From: CALBPI01 sp039821645
GTDB taxonomy: Bacteria; Pseudomonadota; Gammaproteobacteria; Steroidobacterales; Woeseiaceae
Assembly: GCA_039821645.1 (NCBI GenBank)
Contig: JBCBNU010000005.1
Coordinates: forward strand, 48,458 to 112,457
Length of the DNA: 64,000 nt
Direction of reading: 5' to 3'
Shown here piece after piece: positions 31,835-41,537 of this stretch. Made by a program: the position numbers and the translations under genes. The notes beneath the pieces were generated by a model, which had not been told where the DNA came from, did not search any database, and worked only from the letters and a program-made list of their open reading frames with translations. The stretch's first letter is position 1. Every line of letters begins with the position of its first letter.

Positions 31835-32257
31835 TTGTCATCACCTGAGCGAAAACCATCCTAGCTGCCCGTCGCTGGGTGTGCCGCGTTGTTCGCTGTG
31901 TCCGCAGCAGGTCTTGTTCTGGGTGGCGAGGCAACGCTGATGCAGAATTGGCTTGGCGTCCCTTCGGGACAATGGTTCACCATCGCGGGCATGGTCTCCG
32001 GCTCCTTAGCGGGATTCTTTGCGAGCACATCAGGCAGTGTGACGCGTCTGCTATCGCTCGTCGCACTCATGGTGGCCATCGGCTGGCTCCCGCTCGGCAC
32101 AGCCATGTCGGGGAACGTCTACCTCAACTTCACCGATCGGGCGGTCAGCTCGGCCTGGTTTTGGCGCTACACCTACTTCGCTGGAGGTGCAGCGACTCTG
32201 CTGCTTTTGATGTCCCCGTTTATTCTGTGGCGATCACGTAGCGCTGCATCAACTTAA
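31835..32257 (+). pseudogene. Small membrane protein gene interrupted by an in-frame TAG
   Basis: A ribosome-binding site (TGGAGAAG) stands six bases before a TTG at 31835. Reading from there gives MSSPERKPS, then TAG at 31862-31864, then in the same frame LPVAGCAALFAVSAAGLVLGG and about 120 further residues without a stop. The protein would have three membrane helices (AGCAALFAVSAAGLVL; LLSLVALMVAIGWLPLG; YFAGGAATLLLLMSPFILW) with a Gly-rich segment and the polar stretch NVYLNFTDRAVSS between them. The intact frame on both sides of the stop points to a recent nonsense mutation, or to a start at the internal TTG 31889. Its 3' end overlaps the convergent S9 peptidase gene by 38 bases. Family not recognised. 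Confidence 0.55.
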
Positions 32258-34610
32258 GAATACGACGGTATTCATCAAGCCAACTGTCGGCGTGGGTAAA
32301 ACCATGAGGGTCCAGCGGATAGATCGCGATCTCGAAGTCTTCTTTCTGGAGTTCCAGCAACCTTTGCACGAGCAATACCGAGTCCTGGAAGAACACGTTG
32401 TCGTCCTGCATGCCGGCTGCGATCAACAGCGGCGATTCTAGACCTTCAGCGAAAAAGATCGGCGAGCTCTTCTCGAAAGCGACCGGATCGACCAGCGGCG
32501 TGTTCAGAATGTTCGATGTATAGCCGTGGTTGTAGTGCGCCCAGTCAACAACCGGTCGCAGCGCCGCGCCGGCAGCGAACAAATCCGGGTCGCGGAATAG
32601 GGCCATGAACGTCATGAACCCACCGTAGGATCCGCCGTAGACGCCAACGCGCTCCGGGTCCACGTTGTAGTTATCGACCAGATACTGCACACCGTCCTGG
32701 AAGTCCTCGAGCTCCGGGTGACCCATCTGGCGATAAATCGCTGTGCGCCAATCTCGCCCATAGCCTTTCGAAGCACGGTAGTCCATGTCGATGACGATCA
32801 CGCCCTGTTGCGCCAGCAACGTATGAAACATGAACTCACGGAAGTAATACGGCCAGCCTGCGTGAGCGTTCTGTGTATAACCGGCACCGTGCACGAACAT
32901 CACGGCGGGATAGGACTTCGCCGGATCGTAGTCCTCTGGCAAATAGAGTTTGCTGTAGATCGGCTGATCCACATGCGTGGACGGCACCGCAGCAATTTCC
33001 GGAATCACCCAGTCGATCGCCTTGAACGCATCGGACACCGTATCGGTCAGACGTTGCGCACGAGGTGCCGAATTGACGTCAACTGCAAACAAATCCTCGT
33101 GGCGATCAAACTCACTATGAATAACCAGTATCCGCTCGCCGCTGGGTGACAAGTTGAAATGATTAACACCACCGAGATCGGTCAGCGTTTCAATCGCGCC
33201 GCCACTCACCGGGATACGATGAATTTCCCATGTACTCGGTTGCTCTCGATTCGCACGAAAATAGACAAACTCACCTTCCGGATCGAGCACCGGCTCCTCG
33301 ACCACAAATTGGCCCTTGGTCAGTTGCTTCGCTTTGCGTCCCTTGATCGCTCGTGTGTAGAGGTGAGAGTGGCCGTCCGCCTCAGACAGATACCACAGGG
33401 TCCGGCTATCCGGCATCCAACCGAAGTCGTTGTGCGCGTAGTTGATCCATGCCTCGTCGGTGAGCCGTTCGATCAGACGCGGGTTCGGTTCATCCGGATC
33501 GACGGTCACGAGCCAACGATCTTTGTTGTCGCGTGAGTGCAGCTGCAATGCGACTTGGGAAGCGTCCGGTGACCAGGCCGCACCTTCGATGCCGAACGAA
33601 CGATCGTCTGTCGCCTTCAGCTGTTTGGACACAGCTTCTTCATCAGCGCCGTGCTCGACATGCCAGCTAAGTGCGTCTTCTCGTAACGACGCTAGTGGGT
33701 CCTCGTCCATGCCATCGACGTCAGAAAAATCGAGCTGTGTGAGCGCTGCGCCATCGACATCGAATAGCCAAACGGTGTGCGCTGGTGGCTCGTTCCTGCC
33801 CACGCGCGGTCTTAACGAGCGAGTCTCGGTGTAGCCGCTCTCCGTCATGTAGTTCGGCATCACGCCGCGCATACCACGGTCGTGGTCTTTGGGTCGTGTA
33901 ATCAATAGCACCTGTTCGGCTCTAGGGGACAGCACGGCGTAAACGAGTTCAACCGACTTGCCAAGATAAAAGGGTTCAGCCGCAGAAAAGCCACCAGAGA
34001 TACGCTGCGACTTCGAGTGCGCGTCGCGCGCATCCCTGCGACGGGCATCCTCAACCACAGACTCATAAATTCGACGCTGATTCTCACGTAGCGTGTCAAA
34101 GGACTCCGCCTTATCGGGGTCATCGGCAAATTGAAAGTTGGTGAGTTGAACGACCGCGCCTGACTGCAGCTCGTGCAGCATAAAGCCGGCATCAGACTGA
34201 TACGTGATCGCATTGCGCCCGAGAACAAATTGGGCATCACGTTCGGCGGCAGCGGAGCGCGTCAGCTGCTGGACATTTCCGTTCGGCAGCGAACGCCAGA
34301 AGACATCTCCCTGTTCAATCCAGACCACCGCGCTTCGGTCAGCGTTGTACGCGCGCGAGCTATTTGAGGTCGTCGGTATCCCCGGCGCAATCGGCGCTAT
34401 CTCTCCGTCGAGCGAGACGCGGTAGCGATCTCGAATAATTTCCCCTTCGCGCTTCTGCTCGAAGTAGATGTATTGACTGTCATCGCTCCAGAAAGCCGAC
34501 TCAGGAGCCGACCCGATCCAATCCGGATCTGCCATGATGGTTTCAAGCGTGATTTCGGCGCTCGCGCAGGTGCACAAGCCGATCAGTATCAGCAGAGCTC
34601 TGGATCGCAT
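32220..34610 (-). CDS. Secreted S9 family peptidase (DPP-IV/acylaminoacyl type)
   Basis: The 796-residue protein has a short signal peptide (ALLILIGLCTCASA). An N-terminal beta-propeller (WSDDSQYIYFEQKREG, WSPDASQVALQLHSRDNKD) is followed by an alpha/beta-hydrolase domain with the nucleophile motif VYGGSYGGFMTFMALF (GGSYGG), an Asp in IAAGMQDDNVFFQDS and the catalytic His in YPLDPHGFTH. It would cleave oligopeptides in the periplasm. It is the first of three exported peptidases in this region (with 39315-41480 and 41538-44222). Confidence 0.93.
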   Translation of the reverse strand: MRSRALLILIGLCTCASAEITLETIMADPDWIGSAPESAFWSDDSQYIYFEQKREGEIIRDRYRVSLDGEIAPIAPGIPTTSNSSRAYNADRSAVVWIEQGDVFWRSLPNGNVQQLTRSAAAERDAQFVLGRNAITYQSDAGFMLHELQSGAVVQLTNFQFADDPDKAESFDTLRENQRRIYESVVEDARRRDARDAHSKSQRISGGFSAAEPFYLGKSVELVYAVLSPRAEQVLLITRPKDHDRGMRGVMPNYMTESGYTETRSLRPRVGRNEPPAHTVWLFDVDGAALTQLDFSDVDGMDEDPLASLREDALSWHVEHGADEEAVSKQLKATDDRSFGIEGAAWSPDASQVALQLHSRDNKDRWLVTVDPDEPNPRLIERLTDEAWINYAHNDFGWMPDSRTLWYLSEADGHSHLYTRAIKGRKAKQLTKGQFVVEEPVLDPEGEFVYFRANREQPSTWEIHRIPVSGGAIETLTDLGGVNHFNLSPSGERILVIHSEFDRHEDLFAVDVNSAPRAQRLTDTVSDAFKAIDWVIPEIAAVPSTHVDQPIYSKLYLPEDYDPAKSYPAVMFVHGAGYTQNAHAGWPYYFREFMFHTLLAQQGVIVIDMDYRASKGYGRDWRTAIYRQMGHPELEDFQDGVQYLVDNYNVDPERVGVYGGSYGGFMTFMALFRDPDLFAAGAALRPVVDWAHYNHGYTSNILNTPLVDPVAFEKSSPIFFAEGLESPLLIAAGMQDDNVFFQDSVLLVQRLLELQKEDFEIAIYPLDPHGFTHADSWLDEYRRILKLMQRYVIATE

Positions 34611-34666
34611 GGGGTTCTCTCGTTGGTCAATCCGCGACTATGGTAACAAGGCCTGCGGACGACGGT

Positions 34667-36295
34667 TTAACGCACGCGAGTCCGATAAAAGATCGAAAAT
34701 CGAGTATCGCCGCTCGTGGCAGGGTTCATCACGCCACTCAAGTTGATTCTCAATGCGCGCACCGACGTGTCGGAGCCATCCGGACCGGGGATCGGGGTGT
34801 AGGTGAAGCTCACACCATCGCTCGAGAACGCAAGCCCGTCGCCGGCGTTCGACAATCCAGAGAACGTGAGCGACAGTCCACTTGATTGGGAACCTGCGCC
34901 GTCCTCAAAGCGCACTGGGCCGCTGGCTGGCGCAAGATCGTCAACGATCAGCGCCAGAGCTGTAGACAGTCGATCTGTGATGACCAGACTATCCAGATCG
35001 ACAGCCCCGCTACCCTGATTCACGACCTCAATCTCATACTCCACGATTGAACCAGGAATCGCATATGGGTTGAGCGCACCGTTGATCGGATCGGAGACAC
35101 TGCGCACCGTCTTAAATACGGTTAACTCCGGGCTGGCGAATAACTCCTGTGCACCCAGCACCAGTGCCGGCTCGGGTTCGACGTAGCGACGCACCAGAAT
35201 ATTCCGGAGCCTCGCCTCGTCCTGTGCCGTCATTACCGCAACGAAGCCACGACCCTCGACATCATTATTGTCGTCACCACCAACAAGCAGGTTGGTCGTA
35301 TCCGGGAAACCCAGGGCAGCCCAGGTAATCGCATTGTCAGCATCCCAAAAGCGCAGCCTGCTCGGATTCACTGAGAACGCCGCCAACGCCTGCCGACGCC
35401 AAACACCGTTGATAATGTCTCCGGGATTCGTGCCTTGCACGGCGATTTGCCCGCGTTGGCGTCGCATGATGGCGCCGTCATGGTTGTAACCACCTGCCGT
35501 ACAGCCCGGGCGGGCCTGCTCGCCGCGGTTGGTGGTGTAGTAATGGTTCGATTGCTCGGACTGGTTGTTACCACTCGCGATGATGCCGCGCACAAGAACA
35601 CCGGTGGTCATGTTCAATGCATAGCAATCGGTATGGAAGAACTCCGCCTCGATGAACACGTCGCGCTCATCGACTGCGAGCCGATAAGCGCTCGCGAAGT
35701 TATCGCCGTTATCGTAGGTGTAGTATCCGGCCGAATTCCAAACGAGACTGTTATCCCATCCGTTACCATGCCACGGATCAACGCGGCCGCGGATGTAACT
35801 CGAGGCGCGATTGGTCGTTGCGTCGTCAAACCACAAATACACGTTGCTTGTGGAGACTGAAGCCGGCGCCGCTGCCGCGGAGTTTCCGTAGTAGAGATAA
35901 AAGTCATCATCAGTCGCGCCGGATACCAAGCCTATTGGCGACGCAAATCGAATATCGGAATTCACACTACCGCAATCGATCACGTGGCGAACGAGCTCCT
36001 GCCACCCGGCGCCATCGAAATACAGAACACGCAGATCATCACAATCTGCCTGCATCTGACCTGAAGCGATTAAGGCTTGCGTATTGAGTGCGGCGATCCT
36101 GAGTGTGTATCCGGAGTAACCGCGATCGGGTTGAGTCGCACCGGTCGTGACCGCCACGTTCTGCCGATAGAGATAGTCGGTATCCCACCACTCACCGGTC
36201 ACCGCGAACGCGTTCGACGCCAGCGCGCATCCAACCAGTGAGGCAACGGCAACAAGCCGAAGCCACCCGCCTTGTTTTGGCCAATCGGCGCCCAC
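34667..36295 (-). CDS. Exported DUF2341 protein with C-terminal DUF11-like region
   Basis: The 542-residue protein has a signal peptide (RLVAVASLVGCALASNAFA). The DUF2341-like part reads WWDTDYLYRQNVAVTTGA, then LRVLYFDGAGWQELVRHV and DDFYLYYGNSAAAAPAS, a beta-sandwich usually seen in large surface proteins. Near residue 390 a DUF11-type, cell-surface repeat-like domain begins (ELTVFKTVRSVSDP...IPGSIVEYEIEVVNQGSGAV). No membrane anchor or sorting tail was seen at the C-terminus. It probably functions outside the cell or in the envelope. It ends 3 bases before the cysK stop side, with no obvious functional link. Confidence 0.75.
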   Translation of the reverse strand: MGADWPKQGGWLRLVAVASLVGCALASNAFAVTGEWWDTDYLYRQNVAVTTGATQPDRGYSGYTLRIAALNTQALIASGQMQADCDDLRVLYFDGAGWQELVRHVIDCGSVNSDIRFASPIGLVSGATDDDFYLYYGNSAAAAPASVSTSNVYLWFDDATTNRASSYIRGRVDPWHGNGWDNSLVWNSAGYYTYDNGDNFASAYRLAVDERDVFIEAEFFHTDCYALNMTTGVLVRGIIASGNNQSEQSNHYYTTNRGEQARPGCTAGGYNHDGAIMRRQRGQIAVQGTNPGDIINGVWRRQALAAFSVNPSRLRFWDADNAITWAALGFPDTTNLLVGGDDNNDVEGRGFVAVMTAQDEARLRNILVRRYVEPEPALVLGAQELFASPELTVFKTVRSVSDPINGALNPYAIPGSIVEYEIEVVNQGSGAVDLDSLVITDRLSTALALIVDDLAPASGPVRFEDGAGSQSSGLSLTFSGLSNAGDGLAFSSDGVSFTYTPIPGPDGSDTSVRALRINLSGVMNPATSGDTRFSIFYRTRVR

Positions 36296-36298
36296 GAA

Positions 36299-37255
36299 CT
36301 ACGGCAAGCCGGCGAGCCAGTCGTCATCCGATCCTTCGTTGACGTCCGCAAATAATGGCGTGGACAGATAGCGCTCACCGGTATCTGGCAACATTGTGAG
36401 GATCACATCGCCTTCAGCGGCGCTCTTCGCCACTTTTAGCGCCGCACAGAGCGTGCCGCCTCCGGAAATACCGGTGAAGATACCTTCGTTTGCAGCCAGC
36501 GCTTGTGCAGTCGCAATCGACTCATCATCGCCCACCGGCACCAGCGCATCGTAGATATCGGCATTCAGCACTTCTGGAACGAAGTCCGGCGTCCAACCCT
36601 GAATCTTGTGCGGTTGCCACTCCTTACCTGCGAGTAACTGGGCGCCTTCGGGTTCGGTCGCCACAATATTGATTTCCGGTCGTGCCTGTTTGATGACCTC
36701 GCCAGCACCCGTCAGCGTGCCGCCAGTGCCCCAGCCGGTGACCCAATGATCAAGTCGTCGATCGGAGAAATCAGAGAGAATCTCCGGGCCAGTGGTCGAG
36801 CGATGAAATGCCGGGTTTGCAGGATTGGTGAACTGCGAAGCCCAGAACCAACCGCGCGACTCGGAGAGTTCCTGCGCTTTTTTCACCATACCGGTACCAC
36901 GCTCGGCCGCAGGCGTCAGAATCACCTTGGCACCCAAACCGCGCATGACCTTGCGCCGCTCCAGCGAGAAAGACTCCGCCATTACCGCCACGAATGGATA
37001 ACCACGTGCAGCGCATACCATCGCCAGTGCAATACCGGTATTGCCGGACGTCGCCTCAACTACGGTCTGGCCCGGCTTAAGAAAATCGCGTTTTTCTGCA
37101 TCGAGAACAATTGCGTAGGCGAGTCGGTCTTTCACCGAACTCATCGGATTGAATGACTCTACCTTCACGTACATCGTCACATGCGATGGCCCTGTGCGGT
37201 GAAGCTTGACGACCGGCGTCTTGCCGATTGTGTCTAGAATGCTGTCGTAGATCAT
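36299..37255 (-). CDS. cysK: Cysteine synthase A (O-acetylserine sulfhydrylase)
   Basis: This 318-residue PLP enzyme makes cysteine from O-acetylserine and sulfide. The PLP lysine lies in MSSVKDRLAYAI (about residue 42), the substrate loop in VEATSGNTGIALAM, and the phosphate-binding loop in GWGTGGTLTGAGEV. A C-terminal SGGGTLCAALKVAK follows. The length is normal. It could instead be a CysM-like form, but the TSGNTGIALA loop is of the usual type. Confidence 0.93.
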   Translation of the reverse strand: MIYDSILDTIGKTPVVKLHRTGPSHVTMYVKVESFNPMSSVKDRLAYAIVLDAEKRDFLKPGQTVVEATSGNTGIALAMVCAARGYPFVAVMAESFSLERRKVMRGLGAKVILTPAAERGTGMVKKAQELSESRGWFWASQFTNPANPAFHRSTTGPEILSDFSDRRLDHWVTGWGTGGTLTGAGEVIKQARPEINIVATEPEGAQLLAGKEWQPHKIQGWTPDFVPEVLNADIYDALVPVGDDESIATAQALAANEGIFTGISGGGTLCAALKVAKSAAEGDVILTMLPDTGERYLSTPLFADVNEGSDDDWLAGLP

Positions 37256-37290
37256 TGTTGTCCCCCGCGAACGATCTGTGTGATCCGAGT

Positions 37291-38688
37291 TTACGTCTTC
37301 ATAGACCCAAGGAGTGTTTGAAGGTTCTGCGCCGCGCCCATCATGTAGCCGCGCATCTCATTGATGATGGCCGACTTCGCATCATCACCGCGCGCACTGG
37401 CAACCAGTTTGCTGAATCCATCCAACCGATTCTCGCGGACCCAGCGCCTGAGCTCCTGATCCTGCGACCATCGCATCTGGTTACGCATGAACGCCATAGT
37501 CATTGGCAACCAGTCTGTCGAATGATTGGGCAGTGGCACGACATGGCACAAGTCGTTCTTCGTCGCCTCGTCCTCATATGCCAGCTCGACGTGCGCGATG
37601 AACGCTGCGCTAAATACCGGCTGATAGGACCGCACGGTCTGCGGGGTGATGACGTCTCCAGTGAACACGGGCTTGATTTGCAGATTGGGTATCGCACTGG
37701 CGGTACAGTCGATGAACACCTCATCGCGATCCACCGACACTTCGCCTTTTTCGAGGACGATCCGATCCTGTTCCACGGCGGTCACGCGCCCCATTCTCAC
37801 GACGTCCTTAATCCTCCGCATTTCCTCGAGTTCCATGCGGCTGATGGTCGCGCCGTGGAACATCTGGGGCCAGACGTCGGTGTCGATGCGCAGCAAAACG
37901 CCGTACTTCTCAAGGCGAACAAACAGGTCCTCGACATCTTCGGCTTCCGAAATCGCTTTCATCTGGCGCGAGACGTTGCCGATGGAGTCTTCGAAAAACT
38001 CCTCCTCGGTTTGGGTGTTCCGGCGGTCGATCAGCCATCCGTCTCGCGGTGAAATCCAGCGAATTCGATCCGGGTCGACACCGCGCTCCAATAGCCAGAT
38101 GCACGTATCGATCCCTGTCTTACCGGCGCCAATGACGGTGTAGCCGTCAGGTGCTTGAGTTAGGTGTGGGAGCCCGTTCGGCGGAATCAACTTGACCCCC
38201 TCTCCGATCGAGAACTGCGGCGTATGTGTCGAGGGGACCGAAGTCTTAAGCCATGTGCAATCAACCGTCTTGCGGCGGGCCTTCACCTCGAACGTCTCGC
38301 CACTCATGACGTTAATGAACTTACCGTCACCTTCGTAATCACAGAGTGGGAAGTAGCGGACACGGCCGCTAGGAAGAAACCGGTTCTGCATCACGTCATC
38401 GAAGTAGGCGCTGACTTCCGCGCCACTCGCCAGTTCGGCAAGCCCTTTGTTGAGACCCACCTGGTCACGCCGGCCTTTGCTGAGTTCCGCCGAACTCACA
38501 CCGTAAAACGCTGAAGGTTGATGTAAACGAACGAATGGATACGCGTCGTTCCAGTGCCCTCCTGGCTTGTCGTGCTGGTCGACGACGATGATGTCGGCGT
38601 CCGATTCCGAGAGCAGAATGTCGGCGAACGCCATGCCAACAGCACCGCTTCCGACAACCAGATAATCCGTTTCGAGTGAATGGTTCAT
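37291..38688 (-). CDS. FAD-dependent monooxygenase-like protein
   Basis: The protein is 465 residues from the ATG at 38688; an in-frame extension to 38751 does not look coding. The first Rossmann motif is VVGSGAVGMAFADILL (residues about 10-25), with VDQHDKPGGHWNDAYPFVRLHQP after it, a feature of FMO/Baeyer-Villiger-like proteins. The second nucleotide-binding motif is VIGAGKTGIDTCIWLL. The C-terminus is helical. It probably oxidises a small hydrophobic molecule, or is a FAD/NAD oxidoreductase of another type. It is separated from the DoxX-like gene by 40 bases on the same strand. Confidence 0.78.
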   Translation of the reverse strand: MNHSLETDYLVVGSGAVGMAFADILLSESDADIIVVDQHDKPGGHWNDAYPFVRLHQPSAFYGVSSAELSKGRRDQVGLNKGLAELASGAEVSAYFDDVMQNRFLPSGRVRYFPLCDYEGDGKFINVMSGETFEVKARRKTVDCTWLKTSVPSTHTPQFSIGEGVKLIPPNGLPHLTQAPDGYTVIGAGKTGIDTCIWLLERGVDPDRIRWISPRDGWLIDRRNTQTEEEFFEDSIGNVSRQMKAISEAEDVEDLFVRLEKYGVLLRIDTDVWPQMFHGATISRMELEEMRRIKDVVRMGRVTAVEQDRIVLEKGEVSVDRDEVFIDCTASAIPNLQIKPVFTGDVITPQTVRSYQPVFSAAFIAHVELAYEDEATKNDLCHVVPLPNHSTDWLPMTMAFMRNQMRWSQDQELRRWVRENRLDGFSKLVASARGDDAKSAIINEMRGYMMGAAQNLQTLLGSMKT

Positions 38689-38728
38689 GCCGTGTTTATA
38701 ACACGGCGAAATCAACGCCGTTACAGAA

Positions 38729-39184
38729 TCAGGCCGGCTGCACAGCGCCACCCACGATGGGGTAGCGCTGGCGATTGCGGATCACGAGTGTGAGTAATGC
38801 CGACCAGGCAATCACTGCCATGACGAACAAGGAAATTTCGCCACCTTCGGCGCCACCGGGGAACTCGACCGCGACGCCCAGAGGCGTGAACAGATGAAAG
38901 AAGATCGCGCCGCTAAGCACGCCAAGTCCAAGTAGAGCACCCCAATGACGGGTTGTGGGGATAAGGAGCAAAACGCTTGCGATCAGCTCGGCCACGCCGA
39001 CGCCGTAAGCGCCGTAATCCGTGAAGGGTTGTGCCAGAAACGTCAAGCCAATGCTGCCCAGCCATGTGCCGATCGTGCTGAAGATATAGATCGTCTCCGA
39101 CGCTCCAGTGAACTTGAACGGCAGCGATTGCAGGAATACAAATACAGGAATCAGGACCAGTATCCAGGGAAGTGCTTTTTTCAT
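38729..39184 (-). CDS. DoxX-like membrane protein
   Basis: This 151-residue protein has four membrane helices (ALPWILVLIPVFVFLQ; ELIASVLLLIPT; ALLGLGVLSGAIFFHLF; LFVMAVIAWSALLTLVI) and the LPFKFTGASETIYIFSTIG stretch typical of the DoxX/DUF417-like family. The ATG at 39184 is chosen because GAGGAGAC precedes it. Family members are small quinone-pathway-associated or uncharacterised membrane proteins. Function cannot be assigned here. Confidence 0.75.
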   Translation of the reverse strand: MKKALPWILVLIPVFVFLQSLPFKFTGASETIYIFSTIGTWLGSIGLTFLAQPFTDYGAYGVGVAELIASVLLLIPTTRHWGALLGLGVLSGAIFFHLFTPLGVAVEFPGGAEGGEISLFVMAVIAWSALLTLVIRNRQRYPIVGGAVQPA

Positions 39185-39263
39185 CTCGGTGTCTCCTCTT
39201 GAGCGCAAGTCATTGCGCGTTTGCCAAGATGACCTCACTGGCCCTGTTTTCATTACGAGCTTA

Positions 39264-39298
39264 CAGCGCGATAACCGATAGATTCGGCTATCGCGCTG
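39264..39298 (-). terminator. Stem-loop after the S9A peptidase gene
   Basis: CAGCGCGATA and TATCGCGCTG form a perfect 10-base stem, continued inside by CCGA/TCGG. It lies 16 bases past the stop of the leftward S9A peptidase gene. It is a strong hairpin in the right place for 3' end formation; no clear U-tract follows on the minus strand. Confidence 0.6.
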
Positions 39299-39314
39299 AT
39301 CGACCGACGGATTA

Positions 39315-41480
39315 TTAGTCCGCCGACTCGAACAGCTGCTCGCTCAGGTACGTGAACTCCAGTGCCGTGCGACGCGCACGCGCTTTCTGATTCGCTGCGG
39401 CAGAGTGTCCACCGTCGACGTTCTCGTAGTAGAGGAACGGCTTTTCGGCAGTCTGGAATAGCTTAGCCATCTTGCGTGCATGGCCTGGGTGTACCCGGTC
39501 GTCTTTCGTTGAGGTCACAAAAAACGGCGTCGGGTAATCCGCTGTTTCATCAAAATTGTGGTAGGGAGAAATCGTTTCGAGAAACGCACGTTCCTCAGCA
39601 ATTTCCGGGTCACCGTACTCATCCACCCACGACGCGCCCGCCAACAGCTTGTGATAGCGCAGCATGTCGAGTAGCGGCACCTGGATAACCACAGCATTCC
39701 AGAGATCCGGGCGCTGCGTCAGCATCACACCCATCAGCAATCCACCATTCGACCCACCCATGATGCCAAGGTGTTCCTGCGAGGTGATCTTGCGGTCGAT
39801 GAGATCTTCGCCAATCGCGATGAAATCGTCATAGATGCGCTGCCGGTTTTGCTTCAGACCCGCCTGGTGCCATTTGGGACCGAACTCGCCGCCACCGCGG
39901 ATATTGGCGAGGGCATACGCGCCACCTTGCTCAAGCCACAACCGTCCGATATTCCCGGAGTAGCTCGGCCGCAGTGAAACCTCGAAACCGCCATATCCAT
40001 AAAGCAGCGTTGGCGTCGTGCCATCGAGCGGGATGTCGGCACTATGAACGACAAAGTAAGGCACACGCGTACCATCTTTCGAAACGGCTTCGAATTGAGA
40101 GACCGTAAGACCGTTAGTGTCGAATTTCGGTGGCAGCGACTTCAGTGGTGTCATTTGACCCGACGCGGCGCTGTAGGACAGCAACGTATCCGGGGTGAGA
40201 AAACCTTCGAAGTTGATGAACACTGTATCTTCGTTCGAATCAGCGAAATAAATGCTGGCCTGACCGGTGTCCGGCAACTCAATGTCTTCCGTGACCCAGC
40301 CTTCTTCGCCTTGCGATAACAACAACAAGCGGCTTGCAACGTTGTCATTGATCGAGAGAATTGCAGCGCCCTTGGCTACCGCCACACCGTTGACGGCCTG
40401 CCGATCATTGGCTCGGAATACCAACTCAACTTCTGGCAGCTCCAAGGTTTCGAGATACGCCTCCAGATTGAAAGCGACCAGATCACCGGACTCAAACTTC
40501 TTGCCCTGTACATTCCAGTCCTGTTGGAGTGTCACAAACTGCTCACTACCCAGGCGACCACTGAGCGATGACTTCTGAGGCAATGGCATTGCCTCAGGTT
40601 CGCCCTTGCTGAGTAGCCACATTGTCTGCGTGAAGAACGTATCGGCTTCGACGGCACCGTAGATCACTTCGCCGCTGTCGAGTTCGCTAGACCAGGGCCA
40701 CAGGCCCACATCGGTCTTGTCGCCCGTGTAGAGCGTTTCTGCATCGTTCCACGACTGTCCGCGACGCCACAATCGTACGCTCGAGGGATACCCGGACTCG
40801 GTCAGCGTCGCTCCATCGCTGTCCCAATCTGTGGCGAGGAGTACTGTGTCGTGATCGATCCACGCAGCGCCTTGTTTTGCCTCTGCGGTGACAAACCCGT
40901 CATCGACGAACGCTTTCTCGTCGAGATCAAATTCACGCAGGATGACCGCATCCTTCCCGCCATCCGAGAGGCTGATCAGACACAACGTGCGTTCGGCATC
41001 TTTCGGGCGGAAGCAGTTCGAACCCTTGAACACCCAGTTCTTGTCTTCAGCGCTCGCCAGAGCATCGAAATCGAGCACCGTCTCCCACTCAGGGCTGTCC
41101 GACCCATAAGACTCCAGCGAGGTGCGACGCCATAGCCCCCGCACGTTGGTCTCGTCCTGCCAAAAGTTGTAGACCTGACCATCGCGAATCGACCCGTAAG
41201 GAATTCGGTCGTTAGAGACCGCGAGCTCCATCGCCTTTTCGAGGTTGGTTTCAAAAGCGGGCTGAGCGGTCAGACCCGCCAGCGAGCGCTCGTTCTGCTC
41301 TTCCACCCAACCGAGTGCTCGCTCGCCCTCTACCTCTTCCAGCCAGAGGTTGGGATCTTCCGCCAATTCACTGGTCTCCATGGCGCTTTCCGTTGTCGAC
41401 ACTTCCGCACTCTCCAAGGACTCTTCGCCCGAACAAGCTGCGACCAAGGTCGCAACCAGGATCAATGCCCACCACTTCAT
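39315..41480 (-). CDS. Prolyl oligopeptidase family (S9A) lipoprotein
   Basis: The 721-residue protein begins with a lipoprotein signal (ALILVATLVAACSGEE; Ser after the Cys favours the outer membrane in the enterobacterial rule). A 7-bladed propeller domain is followed by the peptidase domain with GIMGGSNGGLLMGVMLTQRPDL (GGSNGG nucleophile motif), the Asp in TSTKDDRVHPGHARK and the His in ENVDGGHSAAANQ. It cleaves short proline-containing peptides in the periplasm. It is a separate transcript from the M14 peptidase gene next to it (57 bases upstream). Confidence 0.93.
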   Translation of the reverse strand: MKWWALILVATLVAACSGEESLESAEVSTTESAMETSELAEDPNLWLEEVEGERALGWVEEQNERSLAGLTAQPAFETNLEKAMELAVSNDRIPYGSIRDGQVYNFWQDETNVRGLWRRTSLESYGSDSPEWETVLDFDALASAEDKNWVFKGSNCFRPKDAERTLCLISLSDGGKDAVILREFDLDEKAFVDDGFVTAEAKQGAAWIDHDTVLLATDWDSDGATLTESGYPSSVRLWRRGQSWNDAETLYTGDKTDVGLWPWSSELDSGEVIYGAVEADTFFTQTMWLLSKGEPEAMPLPQKSSLSGRLGSEQFVTLQQDWNVQGKKFESGDLVAFNLEAYLETLELPEVELVFRANDRQAVNGVAVAKGAAILSINDNVASRLLLLSQGEEGWVTEDIELPDTGQASIYFADSNEDTVFINFEGFLTPDTLLSYSAASGQMTPLKSLPPKFDTNGLTVSQFEAVSKDGTRVPYFVVHSADIPLDGTTPTLLYGYGGFEVSLRPSYSGNIGRLWLEQGGAYALANIRGGGEFGPKWHQAGLKQNRQRIYDDFIAIGEDLIDRKITSQEHLGIMGGSNGGLLMGVMLTQRPDLWNAVVIQVPLLDMLRYHKLLAGASWVDEYGDPEIAEERAFLETISPYHNFDETADYPTPFFVTSTKDDRVHPGHARKMAKLFQTAEKPFLYYENVDGGHSAAANQKARARRTALEFTYLSEQLFESAD

Positions 41481-41537
41481 GCTCCACTCCCAATGAATTC
41501 AGAGTTTTCGGAGTCTAACAAAGCCCGCTAAACGCGC

